From Gentiana macrophylla (Eukaryota; Streptophyta; Magnoliopsida; Gentianales; Gentianaceae), in contig CM047806.1 in NCBI GenBank assembly GCA_026214975.1, positions 98,107,811 to 98,171,810 of the forward strand: a stretch of 64,000 nucleotides of DNA, read 5' to 3'. Position numbers and translations under genes: made by a program. Under the pieces are notes generated by a model. The model was not told the origin of the DNA. It did not search any database and worked only from the letters and a program-made list of their open reading frames with translations. How positions within the stretch are numbered: the stretch's first letter is position 1; every line of letters begins with the position of its first letter. This document shows positions 1 to 10,116 of the stretch, in pieces.

Positions 1-801
1 GTTCTAATGTAGCATTTTTTTGACATGACAATTTACTATCACAACATCCGGATGAGTTGCATGATCTAGATGAGTTGCATGAACTCCATGTATTCCATCC
101 CAGATTTTCCAATACCTTATCAGTCAGGTTCATGTACTCCATTGAGTGGTCCTGCGTCTGATAGGGATGATGTCGCTCAGTAACTAGTCAATTAGTCAAT
201 TATGTTGGTATTCCCCTCAAAAAAAAAAATTATGTTGGTATTGTACATTTACATCTATATGGATATTTAAGTGCTTTGGTATGGTTTTGATTACTTTAGC
301 TTTCTCATGATGTGTTTGTATTGTTTAACATGAGACATGATGGTGTGTTGTTTTTAATTGTTTTGTTGCACAAGGAGAAATTGTCAAAACAATTATTATA
401 TGAAAAAAATTATCAGTATTAGCCATGATGCCAGTTGTGGCAAAAAATTCTGCCACGTCATCTAGTTGTGTGAGTTTTAGCCACGACATGTTGTGGCCAA
501 CAATAATTGACATGTCAGCGCCACGTCAGCATGTTTTAGCCACAACAAGTTGTAGCAAATAATAAATGCCACGTCAGAACTTGTGCTAGTATGGGCAACA
601 AATCATTAGCAACAACGTGGCGTGGCAAAAAGAATCGAAAATATTTGCCACGGCGGTGTCGTGGCGAATAATACATTAGAAACGGAGTATTGCCTACAAC
701 CAATTTGCCACGGTCTGTCGTGGCAAAAAACTTATTCGCCACGATTTTCAAGTTTTAGCCACGACATTTTGTCATGGCAAAAGACGTTTTTTCTTGTAGT
801 G
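1..801. mobile_element. CACTA (En/Spm-type) transposon terminus
   Basis: The block ends with TTTTTTCTTGTAGTG at 787-801, the reverse of the CACTACAAGAAAA terminus typical of plant CACTA elements. From about 421 to 785 it is dense in subterminal repeats built on GCCACGAC and GTCGTGGC, as expected for transposase-binding arrays. The opposite terminus is not in the window, so only one end is present. Positions 1-420 hold no recognisable gene and may be element interior. No transposase reading frame is visible. Confidence 0.75.
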
Positions 802-1101
802 TGAGTGTGAAAGTCAGGTTGCTTTCTTTGAGATATAAATTGTCTCTAGGGCACTCATGAATTATGGGATATAACGCATGGTCATTAATGCGTTGGAACA
901 AATAGACACTCTTTTCTTAGAATAGTATGTGTGTTAACTTCAGTTACATCACGTTTGGGTCCTTGGTTCAGGATGTGTTCATCATAGTACCCTGATAAAA
1001 ATTTGAATTATTTACACTAAGTGGAAGTTCAAAGCAAAAAAAAAACTATATCTCTTTAATTTAATACTATTAAAAGTACAAACACTAATGCCTCGCAGGT
1101 A
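802..1101. other. spacer without recognised feature
   Basis: AT-rich sequence between the CACTA end and the start of the duplicated segment. I see no gene, RNA gene or repeat that I can name here. Confidence 0.5.
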
Positions 1102-1541
1102 AGCTTTACGAAAAATTCATTTTTACTTAGGTCAGGTACTTTTTTAAGTTGGCCAAATGAGGATATCTTAGCTGCATTTTTTGATTCAAAAGTGTCGGTT
1201 AAGTGCCTCCACAGGTATAACAAAATTAAGACATAGTAAAGTGTTTCCACAGGGTCTTACATAATTACACTCTACTTGCTGTAGATACGTTTTCTGTACT
1301 AGTGACTATATGTCTTCCTTTTAGTGGCATTTTTTTTGAAAAATGCCTTTATACGTGTGTCATTATAGGTGTTTATTGTTGGGGTGTATTCGCGTAGATT
1401 CATAGCAAAAACAGCCAGATGAAAAGATACAGCAATGAAAACAAAAAGAATCTGAAAGAAAGAAATTTGCAAACTGTGATTTTAACTATATATAGACTCT
1501 CTAAATGTTCAATTGCTGATAGCTAAGACGGTTACAACAAC

Positions 1542-2154
1542 ATTAAAGAATCTGAAAGAAAGAAATTTGGTAGGGAGAAAAGAGATGAGAAAAGAAAAGA
1601 TTCCTTTTATTTTCTTAATTTAGATACGTTTGGTTGCCGAAGAAAAGAAAAAAATCTTTTCTCAACTTACTGTCTTTTCTCAAAATGTCATTCTTTTCTC
1701 AACTTTTGATTCTCAGCTATTCCTGAAAAAAAGCAGATAGAGAATGAAAAGTCTCCTTTTTTCCCTCCACCTTTTTCTCACCCACCTTCCACTTTTTTCC
1801 CGCAAGTTTAATTGTTTTATTTTTGTATTGTTTGTTTCATTTAACAAACTAAAAAAATCCTCATTAAAATTACAACTTTAATATATAATTAAAAAATCTC
1901 ACTCATAAATTCAATTACATTCTTCTCCGTGACAACCAAACAGACAGGTGAGAATAGATTGGTAATTCTTTTCTTTTCTTTTGTTCATTTCTCTCTGCCA
2001 AACGGAATACTTGAAAATTCCATTCTCAACATTTTTTCTCTGCATACCCAAACAAATGGTGAGAATCTATTCTTTTCTATTCTCAGCTTTTCTATTCTAA
2101 GGTCTTTTCTCAACACTTTTCTTTTCTCAGCTTTTCTCTATACCAAACATGCCC
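1542..2154. mobile_element. MITE-like insertion, possible PIF/Harbinger type
   Basis: Compared with copy B, where the flanks are joined near 35,150-35,160, copy A has about 600 extra bases. They are rich in CTTTTCTC and TTTGGT words. The right end, ...ACCAAACATGCCC, and an imperfect inverted match near 1,622 (ATACGTTTGGTTG) resemble terminal repeats of small plant DNA elements. The exact left end and target duplication are unclear. There is no coding capacity. A 23-bp direct repeat (1,447-1,469 and 1,547-1,569) lies at the left side. Confidence 0.5.
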
Positions 2155-2287
2155 TAATTGTACACAACAAACTTCTAACTGTTTTCCGATAACTGAACTG
2201 TTTGCACAGGATCATTAACTTCAATGCAGCTTCCTGAATCCTTGCTCGATTCACTCTGAAAATGGTGCAGTGATTTGTGGAGGGACC

Positions 2288-2433
2288 CAGTGGCGGATGT
2301 AAGTGTATCATAGGGGGGTCCATGGACCCCCCTGAACGGATAAAAAATCTACATTTTACCTATAGAAAAATATTTCGGACACCGTAAAAATATTTACGGA
2401 CCCCCCTAAAAAACATTTCTGGATCCGCCACTG
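2288..2433. mobile_element. hAT-type MITE, 146 bp, with perfect TIRs and TSD
   Basis: The element starts CAGTGGCGGAT and ends ATCCGCCACTG, a perfect 11-bp terminal inverted repeat. It is flanked by a perfect 8-bp target duplication GAGGGACC at 2,280-2,287 and 2,434-2,441. An 8-bp duplication and a CAG-type terminus are hAT hallmarks. The interior is non-coding with inverted GGGGGGTCC blocks. It is missing from copy B, so it inserted after the duplication or was lost there. Confidence 0.88.
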
Positions 2434-2821
2434 GAGGGACCCATGTAAGCAAATAACAATTTTTTTTAATTCTTGAAACTCTTGAACTCTTATCTGCAAG
2501 CTCAGACAATATTTAACAACAGTTTCGTAAGCAAGTCAGGTCCTCAGAAAGAACATATGAACTATTTAAAGATGTTTCAAGAAAAGTGGGAGATGGAGAC
2601 AATGGAGATCATACTGAGCTTAAAAGAAAGAGGGTTGGAAGCCTTGGAGATGTTTATAAAGATAAATGTGCAGCCCTCCACTTGGTACAACCCGCGAATC
2701 ACCGTTGTACCATAACTTTTCTCGTCCAACATGTTCAAAGACATTATTACCACAATTAATATAGTCATTATTACCGCAATTAACTAACAAAATAAATATG
2801 ATTGGATATATAGTTAATCAC

Positions 2822-3260
2822 CTCATATGTAGTCACGTCATTGCTAGAACCAGGCTGTCGAAGGGTAGCATTTGAAACCAAACCATTACAAGCAATTACA
2901 AAGACAGTTTTGGGTCCTTGTTGACAAAACGAGATTATCTTCATTGAAATATCCTGACAAGCACAGCAAACAAAATAAATGGCCGACTTTAAACTAAAAT
3001 CAAAGCATTTCCAAGAACCCCGAAAACAACAATAAAAAGAGAGAGAAACTGCAAATTTATCTCGAGTAGAATTAAAGGCTAACATAATTTCATTCTCCAA
3101 TGGTGAAAGGTGAAAGCGAGATGTACAGACACAAGGAATGTTCAAACAAGCAAAAAAGTTTATACTCAAACATACCTCTCCAGAATTAACAAAGATCACA
3201 TGGGCCAAATAATCCAAACCAGATGAATATGGAACAATTTCACCTAAAAAGACCTGAGAA
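2822..3260 (-). pseudogene. AHL: AT-hook motif nuclear-localized (AHL) gene fragment, two PPC-domain exons
   Basis: Read on the minus strand, an exon ending at 3,173 encodes ...LAHVIFVNSGE and is followed by a GT donor. A second exon, 2,953 to 2,822, opens after a CAG acceptor, encodes DISMKIISFCQQGPKTV and then ISNVTLRQP-like residues (here VSNATLRQP) up to TTYE, and ends at a GT donor. This is the core of the PPC/DUF296 domain of plant AHL proteins, which bind AT-rich nuclear DNA. The phase-0 junction E|D fits AHL genes. The following exon (GRFEILSLSG in the family), the AT-hook and the start were not found. Copy B lacks the region, so this is a captured or decayed fragment. Left limit and splice sites are read from sequence; the upper end is approximate. 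Confidence 0.72.
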
Positions 3261-3980
3261 AGGAAAATTTCATCTAGGCATTAATGTCATTAGTTGTAGT
3301 GGTGGTTGATGACACTGTAATCAATCGGCACCAGAGGTACAATATGGCACCCTCTTGCTCAAACTTGTTTGATGCAGCTTCCATGGCGGTAAGAAATATA
3401 CATTTCTAACTAATGCATAAATATGGTTACTTTTTATACTTTGTGTGCCATCGTAAATTGTTTGGTTGACCCATCATTTACAATGAATGGCGGACAAAAC
3501 GATGGGACCGGGTGGAAAAAACAAGAGGATCCCCAAAAGCTATGTTTTCCTGGAAAACTCTTCCGTTATGAAGACAGTGGAAACTGCATTACACGGTGTC
3601 ATAAATATGTGATAAAATTTCAGATTTGCAATGCATATGAGGCAAGAAATATACATTTCTAACAACCAACAATAAAAATTATCATTTTCCATATAAATTT
3701 GATGAATTATTCTCGCGCGTGTTTCTAGAATTGGTTGTTCTCGATATCGAGTTAAATACCAACTAGTACAATGCATAAAAGGAGAAAACAAAAACAATCG
3801 AAGATTACCTATATATGAAGCCCAGGATAAATGATATGCCATGATCAACGATCTGTAGTTTGAACCAAAACCTTTCAACAAGAATTATTAAATCACAAGG
3901 CATGGTTTTTTATTTTCCTTATAAAATATGAGGAAGAATGGACTTCTTATATTTTTATGCCTCTTGCCTATAAATATTAA

Positions 3981-4070
3981 CTGACATGGTAATGGCACAA
4001 TTTTAGCAGCGGCGGAGAAAATGTAGGAAATAGATGTAAGAGGATTAGGGTTGAACTCGCCAGTGGACAT
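3981..4070 (-). pseudogene. Conserved first-exon-like ORF, unknown protein (copy A)
   Basis: An ATG opens 30 codons reading MSTGEFNPNPLTSISYIFSA and onward to KIVPLPCQ before a possible GTTAAT donor. Copy B (36,698-36,787) encodes nearly the same residues. Of seven differing codons, five are synonymous, which hints that the stretch was once coding. No family is recognised. The open frame runs on to 3,888 without a stop, but homology is best in these 30 codons. Downstream exons could not be assigned. It may be the start of a host gene broken by the surrounding insertions. Confidence 0.35.
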
Positions 4071-4099
4071 TTCTACCCTTTAAAGACTTCTCAAACCCG

Positions 4100-5030
4100 T
4101 GCCACTAGGTAGAATATTCCAAAGCATATTCCTTGAAAATTCTCCAAAAGAGACAATTTTTTTGTTTTCTTTCCTGGGAGGGCTATAAGGTACGCTTTTA
4201 GTTAACTAAGGGACCGGCTTGTTAAATTAAAAAAGTTGAGGGGTCAAATGATTATAGTCGTACTAGTTTAAATGCCTCAAATTTTTTAGGCCAATATTAT
4301 AGAAATATATAGTTAATCTTGAAGCGATTACTCAAGTCTTTTTTTAATTAATGAAGCCTTGTATTAAGAAATATAGAAAAGTTTCATACAAAGTCGTATA
4401 TTGGCCCTCTCCTCATACCATATTACGTAGACGACGCATAGCCCTGCCTCCATTAAACTTATACATGGCAAACCTGATGTGGGAAAATCCTACGCATAGG
4501 AAAGAGTACAACATCCTATGTATTCGGAATAAAAGACGCCTTAAAGTACATTGGGATTGCAAAATAAAGTAAAACAAACATGGTTTGTGATTAGCATCCT
4601 CCGTCTTAAAAGAAAGGTTGAATAGCCGGGTAAAGGGCTAGCCTCGAATTGATCACGAAGATCAAAATGCTATAAGAAGAATAACTAACACATGGTTTGA
4701 ACCCTTAAAAAAAAGGTTATTTTAAAGTGATGCTCCATGCGTCCTTCCGATTCAATATTATTGTCCTCGGTGTGGTTTTTAAAATAAAAGCCACCGATTT
4801 GACCTAATGAGTCACCCTACAAGATTTGATCCATCCCACAATCAAATATCTTGTTTCAGTAACAAAACGTTGTGATATGGCATATAAACCTGAAGCAAAA
4901 TAATGAAGATGTAGTTGTGATAAAGACAACCTGATTTGAACTCTTCAAACATTGAAGAGTGCTTCCCAGTAATTCATCTTGTTTGACAAGGCGAATAGTA
5001 GACAATCCAAGACTATGACGAAGAATATGA
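4100..5030. other. Non-coding part of duplication copy A
   Basis: This stretch aligns with about 36,800-37,760 in copy B. A small + strand frame at 4,351-4,572 is partly shared with copy B but needs compensating indels, and no domain is recognised. Nothing else can be named. Confidence 0.5.
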
Positions 5031-5035
5031 AGGCG

Positions 5036-5415
5036 TTACTTCAAAGGAATAAGTATGTGATTCTCATATTGATGGAATAAGCCAGTGGAACTCGAGGAGT
5101 TAGCTAAGAACTCCACAATTGTATTCTCCTATCTATAAATATAGTAAATGGTGTATAACTAGGAGCTCGAATAATCTGACGAGTTTGATAAAAAAAAGTC
5201 GTGTTGCTCTCAAGGAAGCGGCTTGTCATGATATCATGTAAAATAGAATAGAGGATGGAAAAGTTCGTTTCCACGAAAAGTGGAAAGATACCATTCGTAG
5301 CATAAAAGTCCTCACAATAATGGAGCGCTTTAACTTCATCTTCAAAATTGTTGGCGCTTCCAAGAAACATAGAGCAAGCATGACAAAACTACGAGTTTCC
5401 ATGGATTTTAGTAGT
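5036..5415 (-). pseudogene. RNase H-like (RVT_3 type) domain remnant, copy A
   Basis: The minus strand encodes NNFEDEVKALHYCEDFYATN, then a PLFVETN block and SILYSILHDIM, and after a frameshift NTIVEFLANSSSS, ending at a stop at 5,036-5,038. The order (EVKAL helix, VET(D) strand, FLAN tail) matches the RNase H-like fold of plant LINEs and related domestic proteins (PF13456). The 5' part is cut at 5,415 by E1; in copy B it continues to a DGS motif. The same one-base frameshift before the FLAN tail is in both copies, so the frame was dead before duplication. Confidence 0.6.
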
Positions 5416-5416
5416 C

Positions 5417-6861
5417 TGATGACGCTTAGATTAGTATATCCTACGGCATCAACATTCTATCCATTATTAGCTAAAAATAGTTGTTTCAACCTTTAATTGT
5501 GAACCGTTTGAGTTGAATGGCATATGTTGGGTTCATGAGTCGAGTATATTTCATGTATTGTTTATTTTCCCCGATTCGATATTATTTCGTGTTTTATTTG
5601 ATTATTTTCAGGATACAAAATATTGGGCTAAGCATTGTGGACGATTCTGGAGCGGACTGGACAAAAGGATTCGGCCTAGGGTATTCCAGAACCTTGCAAG
5701 TTGAGTCGGCAGAACAAAAAAGACAAAATTGCCCCCGATTAATCGGGAGATCCGGCCGATTAATGGAGCAATATTCCAGAACCTTCCAAACACGTTTTCT
5801 TGGATGAGGGATGGATTTAGGCGTGTCTAAGTCGGTTTTAGCACTAGAAAAAGGAGGCATTAGCCCCGGATTTCAATGTAACATTAGTGCCAAAAATATT
5901 ACAAGTTTTACACAATAAAAGTTCCTTTGTTCTTTATTTTACGAGTTTTAGTCACGGATTCGACGGATTCGCCTCTTAGGGAGAGATCTGAAAAAGATCT
6001 ACACTCATATTTGAGGTAGGGTTTTCTGTCTTTTCCAAGATGTGGATATGTTGTTCTTTTGTTGATTAGTATGCTTTGATTGTTTATTTAGTTCCGCTAT
6101 GTAGTAGTTAGTTTATTTTACCCCATTAATTTATATATCTGAATCATTGGTGAAGAAATCATGAAATAGATGTTGCGTTCTTCAGATCTACGACGGTCTT
6201 TATCGTTACATCTGAATACTAGTAAATACTAATTCTTGATAATCGGTGCCAGCCACGTTGATCGACATATTTGAATTACATGTTAGTAGCCTGATCAACT
6301 ATTTACATGTCATCATAAATTAACATGAAGGACTCTTAGTGAAGTGTTAATTAGGACATAGTCCTGATCAATCCTTAGGAACGTGCTAGTCATTGTCGAT
6401 AGCTGCTTAGGGAGGTTCTCGGTCTTGAGCCGGTAACTCTAAAACTTAATGCGTGTGAATTAATACCACCAACGAAGGAGGTTAATTGCACATAGATTGT
6501 CTGTTGTCCTTACAATGCAAGTAGATAGGGTTAGGAGATTGCATGCGTAGCTGACAAAGAATTAAAATTTACCAACGGGGATAATTGATGCATGATATGG
6601 GGGGAATAACTGATCACTCATAGTTAGAACTAATATATTAGAAACTCTTGTGTGCTATATTTGAACTTGCATAATCTTATGTGTTTCTAGTTACCACTTT
6701 ATTCTTTCTGCACCCCAGTTGGCCGTAGACCGCTTTTGTGACAATCAATTTTGAATTAAACGTATCTTACGAGTCTCTATGGGATTCAACCTTGACTCGC
6801 CATTACTCTACCATGATAGACCTAGTCCTATTGCTACTAGCAGTCCGTTTGGCTGAAATCA
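5417..6861 (+). repeat. E1 5' LTR
   Basis: It begins TGATGACG directly after duplicated host sequence and ends ...AAATCA just before the primer binding site. It has a possible poly(A) signal (AATAAA) near 5,912. A truncated, inverted relative lies at 33,535-34,648. A palindrome pair based on CGATTAATCG is at 5,733-5,769. The start is inferred, since no 3' LTR of E1 is available for comparison. Confidence 0.7.
5733..5769. promoter_or_regulatory. CGATTAATCG palindrome pair in E1 LTR
   Basis: CCCCGATTAATCGGG is followed 12 bases later by CCGATTAATGG. The same motif recurs in the E1 leader, near the 3' end of gag and in the inverted LTR. Its role is unknown. Confidence 0.5.
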
Positions 6862-6868
6862 AGATTTT

Positions 6869-6885
6869 TGGCGCGTTGCCGGGGA
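6869..6885 (+). other. E1 primer binding site (tRNA-Asp type)
   Basis: TGGCGCGTTGCCGGGGA lies seven bases after the LTR end. It differs from the 18-nt complement of the tRNA-Asp 3' end by one missing C. The same primer is typical of Athila elements. Confidence 0.85.
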
Positions 6886-7020
6886 CTCGTGTCTAGAATA
6901 CTTTTTACTTGAGATTGAATTTATATATATTCCTTTTTAGAATATTCAAGTCTGTTTTACAGTCTGTTAATATAGGAGTCGTACAAAGCCTGTTCTGTTT
7001 GAATCTGGTAGAAAACTTCA

Positions 7021-7056
7021 CCCGATTAATCGAGGATTACCCGCGACTAATCGAGC
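7021..7056. promoter_or_regulatory. CGATTAATCG motif pair in E1 leader
   Basis: CCCGATTAATCGAGG and CGCGACTAATCGAGC lie between the primer site and gag. The position matches the leader motif clusters of E2, E3 and E4, which use different sequences. Confidence 0.5.
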
Positions 7057-7242
7057 ATCCCAGAATTGATAGAATCAGTTCTATCCGTTCAGCGTCGAGT
7101 CAGTAGCCAGAGTCTGTATTTTTGAGTCTGCCAGACGAGTGTAACAGCTGTCGAGGCAAGTTACTAACTGTTTTCTTTTGTTGAGTCTTGAGTTCGCACA
7201 AAGGAGGAAGATGTACCTAACTTAGAGGACCCAGGCGAGACA

Positions 7243-8038
7243 ATGGCAGCAACGGAGTCAATGGAAGAGCAAATCAACCTGCAGCAGTAGCTGCAGAAAG
7301 AAGCACTCTACTGAGTTATGTGATGCCAACGATTGAGCAGTTTATGCCATCAATTGTTCAGCCAGCGAACACAGAAGAGATCTTTCATCCAAAGCCGAAC
7401 GTGATTCAGATGGTGACCAACTACACTACTTTCCATGTAGTGTCAAACGAAGATCCACGTGTACATGTCACCAATTTCCTGAAGATCATCAGCACAATCA
7501 AGCCAACTGGAGTGCCTGAGGACAATATCAAATCGAAATTATTCAAATTCACTCGGAAAGACAAGGCAAAGCATTGGCTCTTATCTCTAGCACCAAGGTC
7601 AATCCAAACATGGGCCGATTTACTGCAAAAGTTTGTGAATAAGAACAGTCCACCTTGAATGTCACTACAAATGAGACAAAAGATCATGAATTTCTATAAG
7701 AAATCAGTAGAAACCTTTGAAGAAGCTTGAGAACGGTTTAAGGAAGAGCAATGGAAGTGCCCTCATCATGACATCACTTTGCGCGTACCTATGCATAGTT
7801 TCTATCATGGATTGAGGCCAAGTGAGAAGATGAGAGTGTATGCGTCTAGCAATGGGAGCTTTACATTGATTTCACCAGAAAAGGCTGAAGAGATGTTGTA
7901 ACAGATATCCCTTACGAGTCAATGGGGAACACACGAAGTTCAAACAGCACAATCAGTTGAGGGAGTATTCGGAGCGGATGCCTCTCAAAAGATTTTATAT
8001 TAACTGATGGTCATCAACAAGAAAATGGATGGCATGCA
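7243..8038 (+). pseudogene. gag: E1 gag, N-terminal part
   Basis: An ATG at 7,243 opens MAATESMEEQINLQQ and then hits TAG. After a shift, the frame from 7,320 reads the capsid region with PRVHVTNFLKII, KLFKFTRKDKAKHWLLSLAP and IQTWADLLQKF, the retrotransposon gag domain of Athila-like elements. It continues past stops at 7,656, in EEA*ERFKEEQWKCPHHD and at EEML*QISL. All these stops can be explained by single transitions. The frame is then interrupted by the LINE inserted after 8,038 and resumes at 13,789. The product would have been the structural capsid protein; it cannot be made from this copy. Confidence 0.82.
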
Positions 8039-8211
8039 GGCATTTTTTCGGGATTTCTAGAGAGATGTTTCTCTCAGCCGGTTTCTTCTTCCTCAAGAAT
8101 GAGCTTGCCAAATCCTCTCTTTAGCTGTGTTTTAGCTTATGTTTCTTGTTCGTTTTGCTTTCTTGTTTCCTTATCTTTCTCTTCTCTGATTTATAGCCCC
8201 TGATTTGAGCC

Positions 8212-10116
8212 ATGGCTCGCAAAAATAAGAAAACTATTGGAGATGACACTGTTCATGATTCGGATCCAGATGAAGCTGAGTCTTCTGTTGATTCTCAGGT
8301 TGCAGCAGCACCTAATGCCATAGCTGCTCTTCCTGCAGCTCCAATTGAAGTTCAGAATGTAGTGGTAAAGCTTTCAGTGATGGATCTCCTTGTTTCTACT
8401 CAACATGCAGATGTTGCAGTTACTTCTGGAGTGGATGATGCAATGGTGGAAAGGAAGGAACCTGCTTCTAAGTGTTGTAATCCTAGAGTTTATGAAGCTA
8501 TGAGGTTGAAATCTGGGAGGTTAGTTACACCTGCTACTGCTATTTCGAAAAAGAAATATGTCTTGGCCGAAGGTGATTTGGCAGGTATTCCAACTCTTTC
8601 AGAGCTGTTAGAAGTTGAAAAACAGGCTGATAATGTTTCAATTGATAGTTTAAAGATTGGGGGTATGTCTCAAAAGACAATTGAGAGTGTTAGTGCACCT
8701 GTTGGGCGATTCAAATTTTCCTAGAGCACATGTCGATGGTGGTGGGATAGAACATGGTTCTTCAGTTGCTGAGCTTGTTACTGAAGGTGTTTCTGGCACT
8801 TTAGGACCTGGTGGTGTGATAGAACAGGGGACTCAAGTAGAGGTGGGTCCTGGTTCTGTTGCAAGTAAGGAAAAAGATAGTGTTTCTGGTGCTATTCATA
8901 CTGATACTCCTTCTGGAGTTTTTTTGGGAAAGAATGCTGAAAATGATGTGGAAGAAGTTGCTTCTTGGGCACAAATGGAAAAGAAGAATAGGGAACCTTC
9001 AAATGAGGTTGTTATCTTGATAGATCATGTGGATTGTGTTTCACAGGATACTGTGTTTTAGGAGGAAGAGGACTTAAATGATGATTCTTTGGAGAAGTTG
9101 AGTTTGATTGGCATATTTCCTTCCAAAATTCCAGGTAGAGATGATGTCCAAAAGATTGTTAATGCTTGGCCAAGGAAGTGCAAATATCATTACCACAATT
9201 CTGGGTGGATAGTGTTCCTATTTGAACAAGAATTTGATCTTAATGAGGTATTGCAGGCTGGTCCTTTCTATGCTTTTGGAAAGCCTTTGCTGTTGAAAAA
9301 GATGCATGTTATGTTTAATTTCAGTAAAGATGCCTGTACTGTGGTTCCAGTTTGGATTCAATTGCCTAATCTACCATTAAGGCTTTGGAAAGATAGGGCA
9401 TTGAGTAAGATCTGTTCATTTTTGGGGAGTCCTCAAGATATCTTGATAAAGTTCTGACTTCGAGAAAGTTAGGTTTTGCTAGATGCCTTGTGGAGATTGA
9501 CTTAAAGATGGAGTTACCTTATGTTATTCCAATTACTTTGCATGATGGGAAGGTTAGAGCAGCCTGTTTTATATGAAGAGAGGCCTAAGTTCTGCTCCAA
9601 ATGCAACAAACTAGGGCACAATGAAGAAGGACATGATGATTCAAAAAATGAATTTCCTACTTTGTATATGGCTAGGTCAAAAAAACCTGGTGTGTCTAAA
9701 CCTAACCCCCCAAAGAAGAAGAAAGTGATTATTATTGAGGATGATGGGAAGGCAAATAATTCCGTAAATTCTGATAAGGCTCTGCTCTGCTCTGAGGATC
9801 TGCTTTGGTACAAGCTCGCATTTCTAATAGAGGCAAGAATGTGGCTTCTAACAATAAAGGGAAGGAAGTGGAGAAGAGGGTCACTCCTATCACTAATGCT
9901 TTTGATGTTTTGTCTTCGGATAAGAGCAGGTCTTGGGTAGATGTGGTGGAGGAAGATGATCAATTGAATAAGGATGGCCCTGGTGCTTCTGGTTCTATGA
10001 AGTCTAGGAAGAAAAAGAAGAATAATAGGCATAACACCTCTGGTGTTTCTGGAAATGGTAAAAAATTTACAGATGATGTCTCTAGGGGTAGATCACCTCT
10101 AGGTAGACAAAAATGA
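8212..10116 (+). pseudogene. LINE ORF1 (nucleic-acid binding protein), frameshifted
   Basis: The ATG at 8,212 starts MARKNKKTIGDDTVHDSDPD, a polar N-terminus. The frame shifts near 8,700, hits a TAG at 9,059-9,061 and breaks again near 9,455 and 9,805. The middle part (about 9,089-9,457) has KIVNAWPRKCKYHYHNSGWIVF and VWIQLPNLPLRLW, the DUF4283 domain found in plant L1 ORF1. A zinc knuckle follows near 9,590, CSKCNKLGHNEEGH, where the last cysteine of CX2CX4HX4C is His. A basic KSRKKKKNN tail precedes the stop. ORF1 proteins bind the LINE RNA; this copy cannot encode one intact. Its TGA overlaps the ORF2 start. Confidence 0.85.

Larger units (their letters stand above)
1102..5415 (+). repeat. 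Segmental duplication, copy A
   Basis: This 4.3 kb segment matches 34,655-38,178 in the same orientation and gene-fragment order. Shared landmarks include the AGCTTTACG start, the block at 2,640-2,670, the first-exon-like ORF at 3,981-4,070 and the RNase H-like remnant. Copy A is longer because it has a MITE at about 1,542-2,154, a hAT MITE at 2,288-2,433 and the AHL exons at 2,822-3,260, all absent from copy B. Homology stops at 5,415, where the E1 LTR begins. Confidence 0.85.

Noticed and set aside
2822..3260. A functional AHL gene
   Set aside because: The AT-hook, start and the exon after TTYE are missing, and the region is surrounded by transposon insertions.
4351..4572. Small + strand frame partly shared with 37,073-37,267
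   Set aside because: The shared frame needs compensating insertions and deletions, and no domain is recognised; probably chance in a duplicated segment.
9514..10032. 172-codon minus-strand frame opposite LINE ORF1
   Set aside because: It is antisense to the zinc-knuckle and basic-tail region of ORF1 and has no recognisable domain.
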